A DNA stretch of 64,000 nt from Ciona intestinalis (lineage: Eukaryota; Chordata; Ascidiacea; Phlebobranchia; Cionidae): the NCBI RefSeq assembly GCF_000224145.3, contig NC_020166.2, forward strand, positions 7,470,512-7,534,511, written 5' to 3'. Shown here piece after piece: positions 47,171-58,232 of the stretch (position 1 is the stretch's first letter; each line of letters begins with the position of its first letter). Made by a program: the position numbers and the translations under genes. Below the pieces are notes generated by a model, which saw only the letters and a list, made by a program, of their open reading frames with translations, searched no databases and was not told the origin of the DNA.

Positions 47171-48081
47171 ATGATGAAAGTAGGCTTGTATATCATGCTA
47201 TTGTTAGCTTCGAGCTTTCCTTTCGAGGTAGTGAGTAGCGTTTTATTTTGTGCACCGAAACCGAAACCAAAACCGACACCGCTAGCGAAAGTGGCATTTT
47301 ATTCACGAAACCCAGCAGTAAAAAGTCAGACTTCACGATTTCTGTAAGTAAAAGCTAGAAATTATGCTTTTATGAAAGGTTTATAAATTTAGTTTAAACA
47401 TTGATTGAATTAGCCAACATACATTTACCAACCACTTAAGGCCAAGTTTACTCCACAACCCCACTTTTGTTTACAGGACAAACAGAATGCAATTTTTAAC
47501 CTTCTTACATTTATTTTGTGCATATTATGTTGAAATAGTAGGCTCCATTATTGCTACGTTCTATCCCCGATAATTATATTTTTTGAAGTATAGGCAAAGA
47601 AGCTACATTTTTTTAAAAAGCTAATTTGCATTTATGCTTTATTTTCAGTTGGGATGTAAAAATCGTCGAAGCAAACAAAATGGACCAAGAAGGTCATGTT
47701 AATATAGTTTAATAAATATTGTGTTTTTATTACCTTTCCGTTACCTAATAGCGAAAAGTAATAAATTTATAGAAAATACATATGGTAGAGTGGGGAAGAT
47801 GGGACACCGTTGACACATATTAACTAAATATCCTGATCGGGTTTTAAACAGTTAACGACGGTCTATGGGAGCCGTGAGGGTAAAGTTTTCCAAAAAAATC
47901 GTTAAATGTTTGTTTACTACCAAATTAGAGGAGAAATAGATTGAAACAGTGTCCCATCCTCCCCCACCCTACTATATGCTGTTCAATTATACTACATTTT
48001 AAAGCACAAGTTTTTTACCAGCATTATATTTTCACAGACAACGACCAAATTGAAGTTCTGTTGGAACAGTTACTTGAATAA
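47171..48081 (+). CDS. Tandem secreted-peptide gene C1 (Pro-rich type)
   Basis: Exons 47171-47343, 47649-47692, 48038-48081 encode 86 residues. The signal peptide MMKVGLYIMLLLASSFPFEV (E-V-V motif) is followed by FCAPKPKPKPTPLAKVA, a Lys-Pro run, then FYSRNPAVKSQTSRF. Exon 2 gives LWDVKIVEANKMDQE and exon 3 DNDQIEVLLEQLLE, an acidic amphipathic helix. The whole downstream exon and 3' end are the same as in C2. Lys-Pro repeats resemble Pro-rich antimicrobial peptides, but that is only a likeness. Confidence 0.78.
47782..47977. mobile_element. MITE copy in C1 intron 2
   Basis: Left TATGGTAGAGTGGGGAAGAT, right CATCCTCCCCCACCCTACTA. The C2 intron lacks it, so it inserted after that duplication or was lost there. 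Confidence 0.85.
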
Positions 48082-48187
48082 AGTCCTTGAAAGAAATGTG
48101 GTTGTAATTCTCTTTCATTTGGTTACTAATCAACGTTCAAAAAATCATTTTAAAATGCAACCACCACAAAAATAAATTTGTTGAAAC

Positions 48188-48400
48188 AATAAACTAAAGT
48201 TAAACTATAGATTCGTGTACTGGATTACAGTTTCCGTCAACTATATTCTTTCAGTATCTCAGACTCCCCACACGCCATTTATTCTCTCAGAAATTAACCA
48301 ACATTTATCAAGAACAGGATCAATCTCTTGAGGATGTCATGAGACTGCTTGGTGTTAGCGCCATTCTTCCGCCTTCTTAACTAAGTAAAGCCTTCATTAT
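48188..48400 (+). repeat. Duplicated gene-flanking block, copy 2
   Basis: Partner of 46890-47105, ending GCGCCATTCTTCCGCCTTCT. Confidence 0.9.
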
Positions 48401-48527
48401 AACGCAGTTAACTTGCTACCAGCAGTTATAACGCCATAGATTAGCTGAGAAACGTTAAAAACTTATAATGTTTGACGAAGTTTCGTTTAGTTAAAGTTAA
48501 AAAAAAATAATTTCAGATCCTTTCATT

Positions 48528-49411
48528 ATGATGAAATTAGGTTTGCATATCACACTGCTGATAGCTTTGAGCTTTCCCTTTGAGCTAGTGAGTGGCTTTT
48601 GGGTTTGGAGACCAAAACCGACACCGACACCGATAGTACAAACGTTAAAAATGAGGCGAAATCTAGTAAAAAAGCAGCCTACCCGATTTAAGTATGTAAA
48701 AGACAAAATATGTTTTAGGAATGTTCATAAGTTTAATTAAAAAATCGATAACATCAGCCAACACATAGTTTACCAACCACTAAAGGCCAAGTTTACACTG
48801 CAATCTCCCTCCACAATCCCAGTTTAGTTTACAGGACAAACAGAACGCAATTTTAACATTTTATGCATATTACAGTGGGATGCGAAAAGTTAGGACACCT
48901 TTTCATTCTATTTTCTCGTCTCATTTGGCAATAAACAAAGTTTAGACAATTAATTATGAAATCTATCCTTACGACTCCCATAGACCGTTGTAAATAATTT
49001 AAAACACGGTCAGGATAGTTGGATATTATGTGCTAAAGGTGTTCCGTCTTCCCCACCCAACTATATGTTGAATTGATACATTTTTACCACATTTAAGAAC
49101 ATTTTTTTAAGTATGGGCAAACAGGTTACATTTTTTAAGAAATTAAATTAAATTTTTGTTTTTATTTTTAGTTGGGACGGAAAAAGGGTAAATGAGAACA
49201 GAATGAAAGCAGAAGGTGATGTTAATTTATTACGATGAAAATATTTAATATTTTTTTTATTACTTTTCGTTACCTAATAGCTAATAATTTATATGAAATA
49301 CATATGTTGTTCAATTATACTACACTTGTCAAAGCACACGTTTTTAACCAGCAATATATTTTTACAGACAACGACCAAATTGAAGTTCTGTTGGAACAGT
49401 TACTTGAATAA
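48528..49411 (+). CDS. Tandem secreted-peptide gene C2 (Pro-rich type)
   Basis: Exons 48528-48691, 49172-49215, 49368-49411 encode 83 residues: signal peptide MMKLGLHITLLIALSFPFEL (E-L-V motif), then GFWVWRPKPTPTPIVQ and KMRRNLVKKQPTRF. Exon 2 gives NWDGKRVNENRMKAE and exon 3 DNDQIEVLLEQLLE, identical to C1 at protein level. Flanks and last exon are near-identical between C1 and C2 while the mature part of exon 1 and exon 2 differ at most positions. Confidence 0.78.
48871..49066. mobile_element. MITE copy in C2 intron 1
   Basis: Left TACAGTGGGATGCGAAAAGT, right TTCCGTCTTCCCCACCCAAC. Confidence 0.8.
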
Positions 49412-49604
49412 AGTCCTTGAAAGAAATGTGGTTGTAATTCTCTTTCATTTGGTTACTAATGAACATTCAAAATTCAGTTTTTAAAGCTACCACTACGAAA
49501 AAGATCCTTTCAAATTGAAATAACAAAACAAGAAAGTTTTAAAATATACATAGTTGGATTCACTGGAATTGACTTTAGGTCAAATTTTTTTAATAAAAGT
49601 CGTG

Positions 49605-49730
49605 TAGTATAAGGCGGGGAAGACGAGACACCTTTAGCACATACAATCTAAATGTCCAGATCGTGTTTCAAACAACTAACAACGGTTCGTGGGACTCGTG
49701 AGAAAACGGACGGTTTTTTAATGTAATTTG
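49605..49730. mobile_element. MITE fragment
   Basis: Left GTAGTATAAGGCGGGGAAGA through ACAACGGTTCGTGGGACTCG; right end missing. Confidence 0.7.
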
Positions 49731-50174
49731 TCTGTCGATGCATTTAGGCATTTCTGTTTATACTTACACCAATTAAAAAAATATCCAGTTCTCCCTTAAC
49801 GTTAAGAAACTCGTAGTCGCACCATATCGTTGTATAGCTCACAATGACGTGCTTGTAGTGTGAAGTATCTGCTAGAAAAACAGTGTAGACCTACACGGTT
49901 TGTTATTTTATCAAGGTAGTTGTGGCAGTATCATCGCCTTACACGTGTTATAGCCAGTTTTGCCAAGGAGTTACTGAACTCAAACGATTTATTTTGACTG
50001 TTTACATCAGACTGAAGTTGCTGGTCAAGTCGATAGTCCCCTTGTATAAGTTATATACTCAAAACTTACAGGTACTAAAGAATGTAAAGACATTTTCTCC
50101 TGTGTTTATTAACTGTACAGTTTTTTCACTTGATTTAAATTTGACAAAGGGCCTGTTCAGAGTCAATTATAAAA

Positions 50175-51244
50175 ATGAGATTCACCGTCTTAGTTTTTGT
50201 CACTTTCCTGTTTTCGGCATGGGTTTGTATGGCAGCAGAAGTACAGGCACCGCCCGAAGAAAAACCAGGTCTACCGCCGGTAAGGTAGTTTTGAGTAGAT
50301 TAGCATGGTTTACTATTTGCTGTGTTTTCAGAGAATAACAGAAAAAGATGCAGAAAGAATTAAAGAAATTCACAAACAAATTCCGGGCCTTCATCCAGAT
50401 ACCTTTAGTAAGATCTTGAAAAACTTTTGTTTTTTAGGGGTTTTTGGTCACCAATTTCTCATGTTACGGCCAACCAGTGCTGCTGTGCATGCTTTGTACT
50501 ATACAATATAAGAATACTAGTTGGTGAATTTACAATATAAAGAATATTTTAACAACATCTTGTGCATATTTAAAGTGAACGGAAAAAAATGAAAGTACTT
50601 TACCTGTTTAATAGAAATTATACCAACGTCGTTTCGGACAAAAAGAACTCCCGAACAAATCGAGTCTGACAAAAAAGCTAAAGGTAAGGGTATATACAAA
50701 CCTTTTTAATGGACTCGATACAATAAAAATATTTTACCTATAAGGCGTTTTAAGAAAACATGTTCTTTCAGACGATTTTTCGGTTTGCTTTTAATCTGAG
50801 ATTATCGCTTATATTTTAGAACGTTTTCTCGCGAAAGACGTCAGCAAATTACATGAGCATGTAAAATATTACATTGACAACCACAAGGAACTGTATGGTG
50901 AGAAAAATAGACTAAACATAGTATGGGGTGAGATGGGACACGTTTTCATTCGCTGTTTTTGTTCTATTTTGAAGTGAACAAAGAATGTTTACAGCATCAT
51001 ATAACTGTAGCTCCGCGACTCTTGCTAAAAACATTTAGAACACAATTTAAAATTTTAGTACTTGGGTCCTAACAATATCCCATCTTACCCCAGAGTTCTA
51101 AATGTTATAGACAATTTGGAAGGTGTTAATTTTGGTTGCCTTGATTATTAAATAGGGAACATGACGTTCGAAGAAGCGGAGTTGTTCACTAAGAAGATTG
51201 AAGATGAAATGAAACTAGAGGAAACTAAACATGACGAAATGTAA
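50175..51244 (+). CDS. Small secreted helical protein (LHxHV motif), gene D
   Basis: Exons 50175-50279, 50332-50407, 50615-50683, 50820-50897, 51156-51244 encode about 138 residues. Signal peptide MRFTVLVFVTFLFSAWVCMA, an acidic/Pro-rich start (PPEEKPGLPP), then charged helices: AERIKEIHKQIPGLHPDTF, a basic linker with RTKRTP, KLHEHVKYYIDNHKELYG and NMTFEEAELFTKKIEDEM. Internal introns are all phase 1 after the first, so exons could be shuffled. The exon with LHEHV resembles exons of the next gene (LHKHVDDYLKEHSEK and LHDHVKKIMDSHK). Poly(A) signal AATAAA at 51332. Exon 3 has the least support. Function unknown; no cysteines outside the leader. Confidence 0.75.
50919..51096. mobile_element. 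MITE copy in intron 4 of gene D
   Basis: Left CATAGTATGGGGTGAGATGG, right ATATCCCATCTTACCCCAGA. Confidence 0.75.
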
Positions 51245-51371
51245 CTCCAAAAGGGTTATTTAAAACAGTAATTTTGAAATCGTGCGGTTAATATTCGCCT
51301 CCGTGCTTGTCTTGTTGTAGGGAATGGATTAAATAAACGTCGTATAAATAGTATATTGGTTTATTTTGAGA

Positions 51372-51480
51372 TATAATAGGGCGGGGTAAGGTAGACACAT
51401 TTTTGTTCTCTTTTCTTGCCTCGTATATGGTAGCCAACAAAGAAACACACAATCAGGAAATGTTGGATTTAAATGCCAAC
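51372..51480. mobile_element. MITE fragment after gene D
   Basis: Left ATAATAGGGCGGGGTAAGGT and part of the inner segment; right end not found. Confidence 0.6.
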
Positions 51481-52130
51481 AATATGCCTCATAGAAACGT
51501 TAATAAAAGTTACCTGCTGTGTACTAGGCAGTAGGCAATTTATGGTCTATCATTAATGCGTAGGGTAAGGTCAGTATATAGACTGGAATAGGAATTACTG
51601 GTAAAATACTCGTTTTGTTAGAATAGCCAGGACATACTAATATTACCACAATGTTAGAATAAATTGAGTCTTTTTTTATATATATCAAAGAAATGGTGAA
51701 AAATATCAAAGAAATGGTGTTTGAATGTTTGAAGGCCACATGTGCTTTATTAGGATAAGTGACGTGTTAACTCATGCTATTGTATATTTAGCCGACACTT
51801 AGCATACCGTTATAATAACAGGAATATGTACAACTATCTGACTTATAAAGCCTACTCCAGCTGAACAAACGGATCGTATACCGCAGGTAAATGGTATGCA
51901 TGTCCACTAGAACGATAACAATACTGAGTAAAGTCAGAGGAAAAGACGCAGCAAGCAAAAACTTCGAAGGCAAAATAGTTTCAGTGGACGGCCTAAAAAT
52001 TTTTAATATCCATGTGTTTGATTTGTAAAAAAAATGTAAATGTAAAAAGAATAAAAAAGCGTTTGATGAACTCTCAGTTTCATATTAAATTATTTGAACT
52101 ATACAGGTATATGCGAGGTGATGAATAGAT
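51481..52130. other. Spacer between genes D and E
   Basis: No exon or known repeat. A short direct repeat (ATATCAAAGAAATGGTG twice near 51685-51720) is present. Confidence 0.4.
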
Positions 52131-55100
52131 ATGTTTACTTTTCTTGTGCTGTTGTTATGTTTTTGTTCAGTTGGCTGCGACCATTATTATCACGAGGTAA
52201 GCGATATAAAACTCATGAAAATCTAGTTTATTTACTAGAAGTGGTTTTCATTTAATATAAAAAACTATTTTCTGGTTATTTCGTGAACAACGTAAGTTCG
52301 TAATTACGCAACATATAAATATGGTTCCTTATTTTTGCTACAAATAATATTGTGTTTCAGGTACTCTGATATTATGTCCCGATAAAGTTCAAGCTTATCA
52401 AGACTATAATTTTATAGTTTTAATTTATGGCGAGGCAAAGCAAAACGGTGATCACGGGCGCCCCCCCGTGTTGTGTTTGTTATGGTCCAAGCTCTCTTGT
52501 GTGTAGGTCTGTTTCTATTTTGCCAGAAAAACATAAATTTATGAATATCAAAATGCAAAACTAGAAGAATTAAACTGAAAAGCTGGTTGATTTTTAAACT
52601 GCCAGAATCGCCGGGATGCGTTGTAAATCTACAAATTGTGGATATAACCTCACAAATTATTGTAAATGAACCTGCATACTGCAGTAGCATCTTAGTAGGA
52701 AAACACTGATATATTATGTTGGAGAAAAACACGTATTTTGGGTCCCAAATGGGACCCATCTTTCAACAGAAAGACTACAGGAAATATAAAGAGTAAATTC
52801 TCTTTCACAATCCACAAACTGAAACTACAATAGTATTTCTTTGTAGGAACTACACAATGAAGTTCACCGATTGGTTAACTCAAAAACAATTGACAAACAT
52901 AAGCCATCAGGTAAAATTTAACATCTGATAAAAAATGAACATTGCAAAAATTTGTTTTTGTTTAGTTAAACATAAATTGAATATTTTATCATTTATCTCT
53001 TTACCTTAAATTAAAAATGTTTTTAGAAAAATGAACCTTTTTAAACATACAAACACAAGCACCGCCTATTACATATGTATAATATAATTAAATATCATGC
53101 CTTGTATGTATTACAATGATTGAAGTAATTGTTTTTCACGTTGTTGTATGCTTTATTACAATTTAAAAATAGTTCTGAACTTCAAATTGTAGTATTCTTT
53201 ATTTGGAATAGTTATATGAATCATAGCAGATTTTTGTGCACTTTATGTTTTTTATTTATTTCTGTGTTTGGTTTCTAATCTTATTTTAACTTGTAATATT
53301 TTTGTAGTAAAGGCATCCGATTCAAAGCATCATCAAGACCTACATGATCATGTGAAGAAAATAATGGATTCTCATAAATGTGCGCATGGGTTGATAATAC
53401 CAACAGAAACTTCCAACTGTTAATCATATTAGCCTTATCATAAATTTGGACACTAAATTATACAACATTTAAAAAATATTGCGTTATATGTGAATAGTTG
53501 ATAAAAGCAAACACAATAAATGTGAATGAATGGCTTAGTAATAGATTATGTTTTAGTTTTTAAATTTACAAAAATATACGTAAAAAGAATACCTGAAGGT
53601 TTTTTATTTAGATCCATCGAAGTCCAAGTCAGCGGATCATGAACAACATCAGCATGCTCAGAAGATTATGGATGCCGCACATAAACATCTTGGTAAAACT
53701 TATATTTTATAGAAAATGGCATTTTATGATAAATTATGACTTTAAAAATTAAAATGTATTTATGCATCTTTCAAAATGAGAATTTGAAATAAATTCAAAC
53801 ATTTTTCATTAAGACATGCTATAATATGCACTGTATAACGGCCTTGCTTTTGTATAGTTATTTATAAATTTGAAAATGTCATTAACTGCTTAGCGTCAAA
53901 GAAGGAAGAAGAAAAAACCAAAAATGCGAATTCTAAAATACCCGCTCATGATCTTCATAAAGACAACAAGGGATTAAAATCAAGTTGGTATTTTTATAGC
54001 TATAAAAGTAAAATATTACACTTCTTAAAATTATATTTGTGTGTGTAAAGTGAAGTTAATAGGTTTGATCTTTATTTGGTGGATAATTAGCAGTCAGAAT
54101 ACATCATAGTTTGCTTTATCCTCGCATTAGCAGGAAAACATTAGTGACCACTGGGTTGGAGCAGTTGACGTTAAGTATCCTGCCCAAGGACACATGCGCC
54201 CACAATGGTAGCAACGATGAGCCTTGAACCCATTACCTCTTGGTTAAAGACAATCGCGCTAACCACTTTGCCACAGCGCCGGACAAATTTTAAATTTTTA
54301 ACATTTGGTCTACCATACAGAAACATCAGACCATCACACTCTAAATCATGAGCATTCTGGTCATGCTAAGAAACTAATGGAAGAAGCACACCACCAATTG
54401 GGTAAATTTATAATATTAAAACGAAAACACAACTAAATTTCCATTTATTTTACCTTGTTTTACCAGATGTGATAACTAGATTTACCAGAACTGTTTTTTT
54501 TTTTATTTATGGTTGTTTTTTTTATTCATGGTTATTTTAACCTTTATTGAATCTTTGGAGTCATATTTGCAAGCTGGCAGAATGTTTGGATAAATTTAAA
54601 TATTATGATATCAATAATGTTTATCTTTGTTACCTAACATATTATTTTTGCAATTGCAAGTACAAGTCATAAATCAGTATGTAATCGTTTGAGATTTAAT
54701 TCACAGCACATGAGAAGAAGAAACTAGAAACAGATCATCATCAAATGGCTAAAGATTTAATGAATACAGCTCACAAGCATGCAGGTGCTGTGTTCATTTA
54801 GATGTTAATATTTTTTTACTGTGAAAACAACTTTATTTGTTTCTTCGATTATGGTAGCAAAAATTAACAAATATTTTAAATTTTTAAAAAAGAACAGGAT
54901 ACATTTAGTTGCAAGAAAACAAGTGTGGTTGCTCCACTAAGTATACTTTGGGCAGTTTAAGATTTATTAGTTGGCCCAATTCAATCTTTCGCAGGCATTA
55001 CAAAGGTCTTACAAATCCAAATATTGTGTACAACTCTCACAAATCCTTTTTAAAAAGTCTTGAAAAGCTAAAAAATAAATTTTGTTTACACAGCATTTGA

Positions 55101-58100
55101 TATAATATCATAATTATTTTGTAGATTCCAAACAGAAAGCAAAAAAACAGATGAAACAGCAAGGGATTAATCATAATAATCATGATGACTTACATAAACA
55201 TGTGGATGACTATTTAAAGGAACATAGCGAAAAAAGAGAACAAGGTCAGCTACTATTTAATAGTAATATTTCTACGGCTACCATTTTTTACGGGCTACCG
55301 TTACAAGACACTTAACGACAATTGCTCCAACCCAGTGGTCACTAATGGGTTGTTCAAATTATCACCCATACATAAAAAAGTTAAAAAAAATAATCACCTA
55401 CAAAGTAACATCCATGGTAACTCGTAAGCTGACACGAGGTGTTAAACCCGTGTGATAACGACTGTTGTTTCCCGGCCATGCGAGGATTTACATTACATGT
55501 ATGAAATAATTAAATTACTATACTGGTGCCAACAGTGTGATTATAGACACAAAAAGTTCATCAAATAGTTATCAGTAAAATTGTCTGTTAATAAGACTTT
55601 GTTACACAAACTAAATGTATAGCATTGTTTAATCTATTTGAAGCTAAGAGACACTATGATGAGAAAAAGTCCAACAATCACCACCATTGGCATCACGGTC
55701 ATAACAGTCATTCACATCATGACCAAATTCACCACCACCATGATCATGATTTTCATAGTCATGGGCATCATGATCATGATTTTAACCATCACGAGTTTCA
55801 TGATCATCACGTTCCTTATGATCATGAAATGGATAAAGCAGCGCAGAAAATGTACAAAGAGTTGGGAGTCCGTCACCTTGGTGAGTGGAGTAAATTTGTA
55901 AGATGTTGATGCAGCTCGTACAGTCATATAATAGCAATAATGTTGTTAGAAAGTTGTGTTTGTTTGCCTGTTCGTTTCTCTTATAGTTTATTTACTTTAT
56001 TTTTTTATTTAATATTTACCCCCTTTAGTTTGTTTGGTTTTAGTTGATTTAGCCTGTTTATTTCTCTTAATAGGGTTTAATTAATTTAAAGAGGCAAGTT
56101 AGTGGAAGGCAACCCACTTCCCAATGCTTACCATGTAATAACAAACTAATTTTAAAACTATACAGTTTACTAACTTTTTGCCAGTAAAATGTTTTATAAG
56201 TGATTTGAAATCAGCTTAGTTAAGTTCATTCATTCATTTATGCCTATTCATGTACATACTTAAAAATATCAAACCAACAACACATTAATTATTTTTACAG
56301 CATCTGGCAAAAGTGGTAAGGTATCTACAGAGACGACCAATCACCTACTTCAGTATTATACACTGAGTTTACAAACTGGCGAGAATTGTTACTTTCAGAA
56401 TGTAACAAAAGACTCCAATATAATTATTGATTTTAAGGTAGGCTAAGAGATGGTATTCTTGGCTACTAACCGAACTAGTCACCAGCTAAATTTGATTTTG
56501 CTTGTTCAGTTGCCCAAATTAAATTTTAATCGATTTTGACCGAATAACTTCTGTAATAAACAATACACAGAAACTTAGTCGGCCGATTAAATGTAAAAAA
56601 CTCCGACTCAATTTTAGTTAATCTAATCAAAAAAGGTGGTAACCAACAATTACCGTGAACGACTAAACTCGGTAGCTGAGAATACCCTCCCAGGTCTGCT
56701 AACATGATGAAACAAGCGGTTATTGTTGTAGTGTGCTGCTGTTAATTCAATATTACCCATTTAAACCATTCTGTGAATTGTCTAATAAAAATAACTCACT
56801 TAAAAAATGTACCACTAATATTTAGGTATTGTTTGGTTTTTAGTACATTTGTTATAACTTAGTGCAAAGCGATACTTTAGTATTGTTCTAATTTCTATTC
56901 CGCGCTTAAACTCTCTCATATTTGAGTTTGTCAAATCAATTGTAATATAAATACAAAAGTGTGTGATTTCCTTATGCACATCTTACCGTGATATTCCAGC
57001 AAACATCTGGTGAAACAGTCTTGGTGAAAGTTTTTGATCCAAACAACAAAATTATCGTGGAAACAAAGAGAGTTTTTGGGACTTTATACGCCACAGCTAA
57101 GCTAGATGGTAAGAGAAAACTATTTTGTAAACAGTAGTAACTTGTGTATCGATGGTATAATCAAGTACTTAGTTTAAACCTAAGATTCTAACCCGATTCC
57201 TTTAGCTTCCTTGATTGATGGTTACCTATGAGATATGACAGAACATAGACAGTCGTTATAACACTATTTTTTTGGCCCAAAGGTGTGTGTTTTTTAGGGG
57301 GATTTACTTTATTTACAATAAGTTTTTTTAGCAAACAGGCAATCATAGTGTGCAATGGTCATGTAAGTTGCTGTTAAAAACTCAGCTGTGTAAGGAAGTT
57401 GTAGACAGAATAAGTGGAAGTGTATACCAAAGTTGTAGTGCAAGAATTGGCATGAAGAATACTAAATATACATTTTATGGAGCTTGCAACAGCATTGTGA
57501 ATGAAACCACCCTCTTTTTTATCGAACAAATACATTAACATAGTATATAGTAACACCAACTGCAAAGGTTTCAACATTTGTGAATACTGCTCTAGTCAAA
57601 AAAAGACACGATCGAGTGAAGTAAGTCTATAACCCCCAAAACGAAGTTGGCAAAAAACGAAGAACTGTTTTGTTGGATATAATTATTGCATTCTACCGTT
57701 TTCGTTGTCTTTTTCTGCATTCAATACGCCACAATTATCGATTTCTTTCCGCGCAGGACCGTATCATGTGTGTATATACAATCCGTATTGGAGTACGCGT
57801 AAAGTGTTTATGATTTTAGACGTGGAACCGCTCGATTTAGGAGAGCATTACAAGACTCACGACCAGGTCACTTTTCAGTTTTTTTAGGCTAAGTAGTTTT
57901 TGTAATCGTCCTAACTCTTTAGGTGCATTTCTTTCATCCTTTGAACGAAATTTTGAAACAAACTCGGCGTTTGCGAGCTTTGGTGGTTTATGACAAAACT
58001 AGATGGTCCATGCGGAATTATGAGGAGACGTATTATACAAGCACTATGATGAACAGGTCTTGGTATATGCTCTACTTGGCATTGGCAATCTACTTTTACA

Positions 58101-58144
58101 AGTGGTGGCCATACACAAAGTGTTTGGCAATGCAGCAAGCCTAA
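52131..58144 (+). CDS. His-rich repeat protein with C-terminal GOLD (p24/TMED-like) domain and membrane anchor, gene E
   Basis: Exons 52131-52196, 52847-52910, 53612-53692, 53894-53983, 54321-54401, 54707-54784, 55125-55244, 55623-55880, 56301-56437, 57000-57108, 57757-57866, 57923-58144; about 471 residues, all phases consistent. Signal peptide MFTFLVLLLCFCSVGC; then helical modules on phase-1/1 exons of 78-90 nt (HAQKIMDAAHKHL, HAKKLMEEAHHQL, MAKDLMNTAHKHA); LHKHVDDYLKEH; a very His-rich exon (55623-55880, about 27 His in 86 residues); then a GOLD-type beta domain with paired Cys (GENCYFQ and YHVCIYN), VKVFDPNNKIIVETKRVF, a coiled region (LNEILKQTRRLRAL) and a membrane span near SWYMLYLALAIYFYKWW. 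p24 proteins are about 200-residue cargo receptors of ER-Golgi vesicles. The His-rich N-terminal half is not part of that family. The tail lacks the usual KKxx signal. Metal binding is a reasonable guess. Poly(A) signal at 58227. The donor of exon 53894-53983 is weak. Confidence 0.85.
53308..53423 (+). CDS. Alternative terminal exon of gene E (short isoform)
   Basis: After acceptor TTTTTGTAG, in phase with the exon ending 52910, it reads VKASDSKHHQDLHDHVKKIM then DSHKC and stops (TAA 53421-53423). No good donor precedes the stop. An AATAAA follows at about 53514. It would give a short secreted protein of about 80 residues with a single LHDHV helix. A weak internal donor (AAAT|GTGCGC, phase 1) could also let it act as an internal exon. 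Confidence 0.5.
54105..54290 (-). repeat. SINE copy with clear tRNA-like head
   Basis: On the minus strand GCTGTGGCAAAGTGGTTAGC is a good A box, AATGGGTTCAAGGCTCATCG a good B box, followed by GCTACCATTGTGGGCGCATG and CCAACCCAGTGGTCACTAAT. It best shows that the window's common SINE is tRNA-derived. It lies in an intron of gene E. Confidence 0.85.
55300..55500 (+). repeat. SINE copy in gene E intron
   Basis: CCAACCCAGTGGTCACTAAT, TCACCTACAAAGTAACATCC, CCCGTGTGATAACGACTGTT. Confidence 0.8.
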
Positions 58145-58226
58145 ATTTATTACTTGCTCAAGATAAAGTGACATACCGAATGCAAGCCCAGGTTTAAATA
58201 TACCCTTTGCGTGAAACGTTCACATC

Positions 58227-58232
58227 AATAAA
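58227..58232 (+). promoter_or_regulatory. Gene E poly(A) signal
   Basis: AATAAA 83 bases after the stop. Confidence 0.6.

Noticed and set aside
54195-54285. tRNA gene on the minus strand
   Set aside because: A and B boxes are present, but the sequence continues into the common SINE and cannot fold as a full cloverleaf with proper acceptor pairing; it is a SINE head.
55638-55927. Long Met/Ile/Thr-rich frames on both strands
   Set aside because: They are out-of-frame readings of the His-rich exon (repeated CAT/CAC codons).
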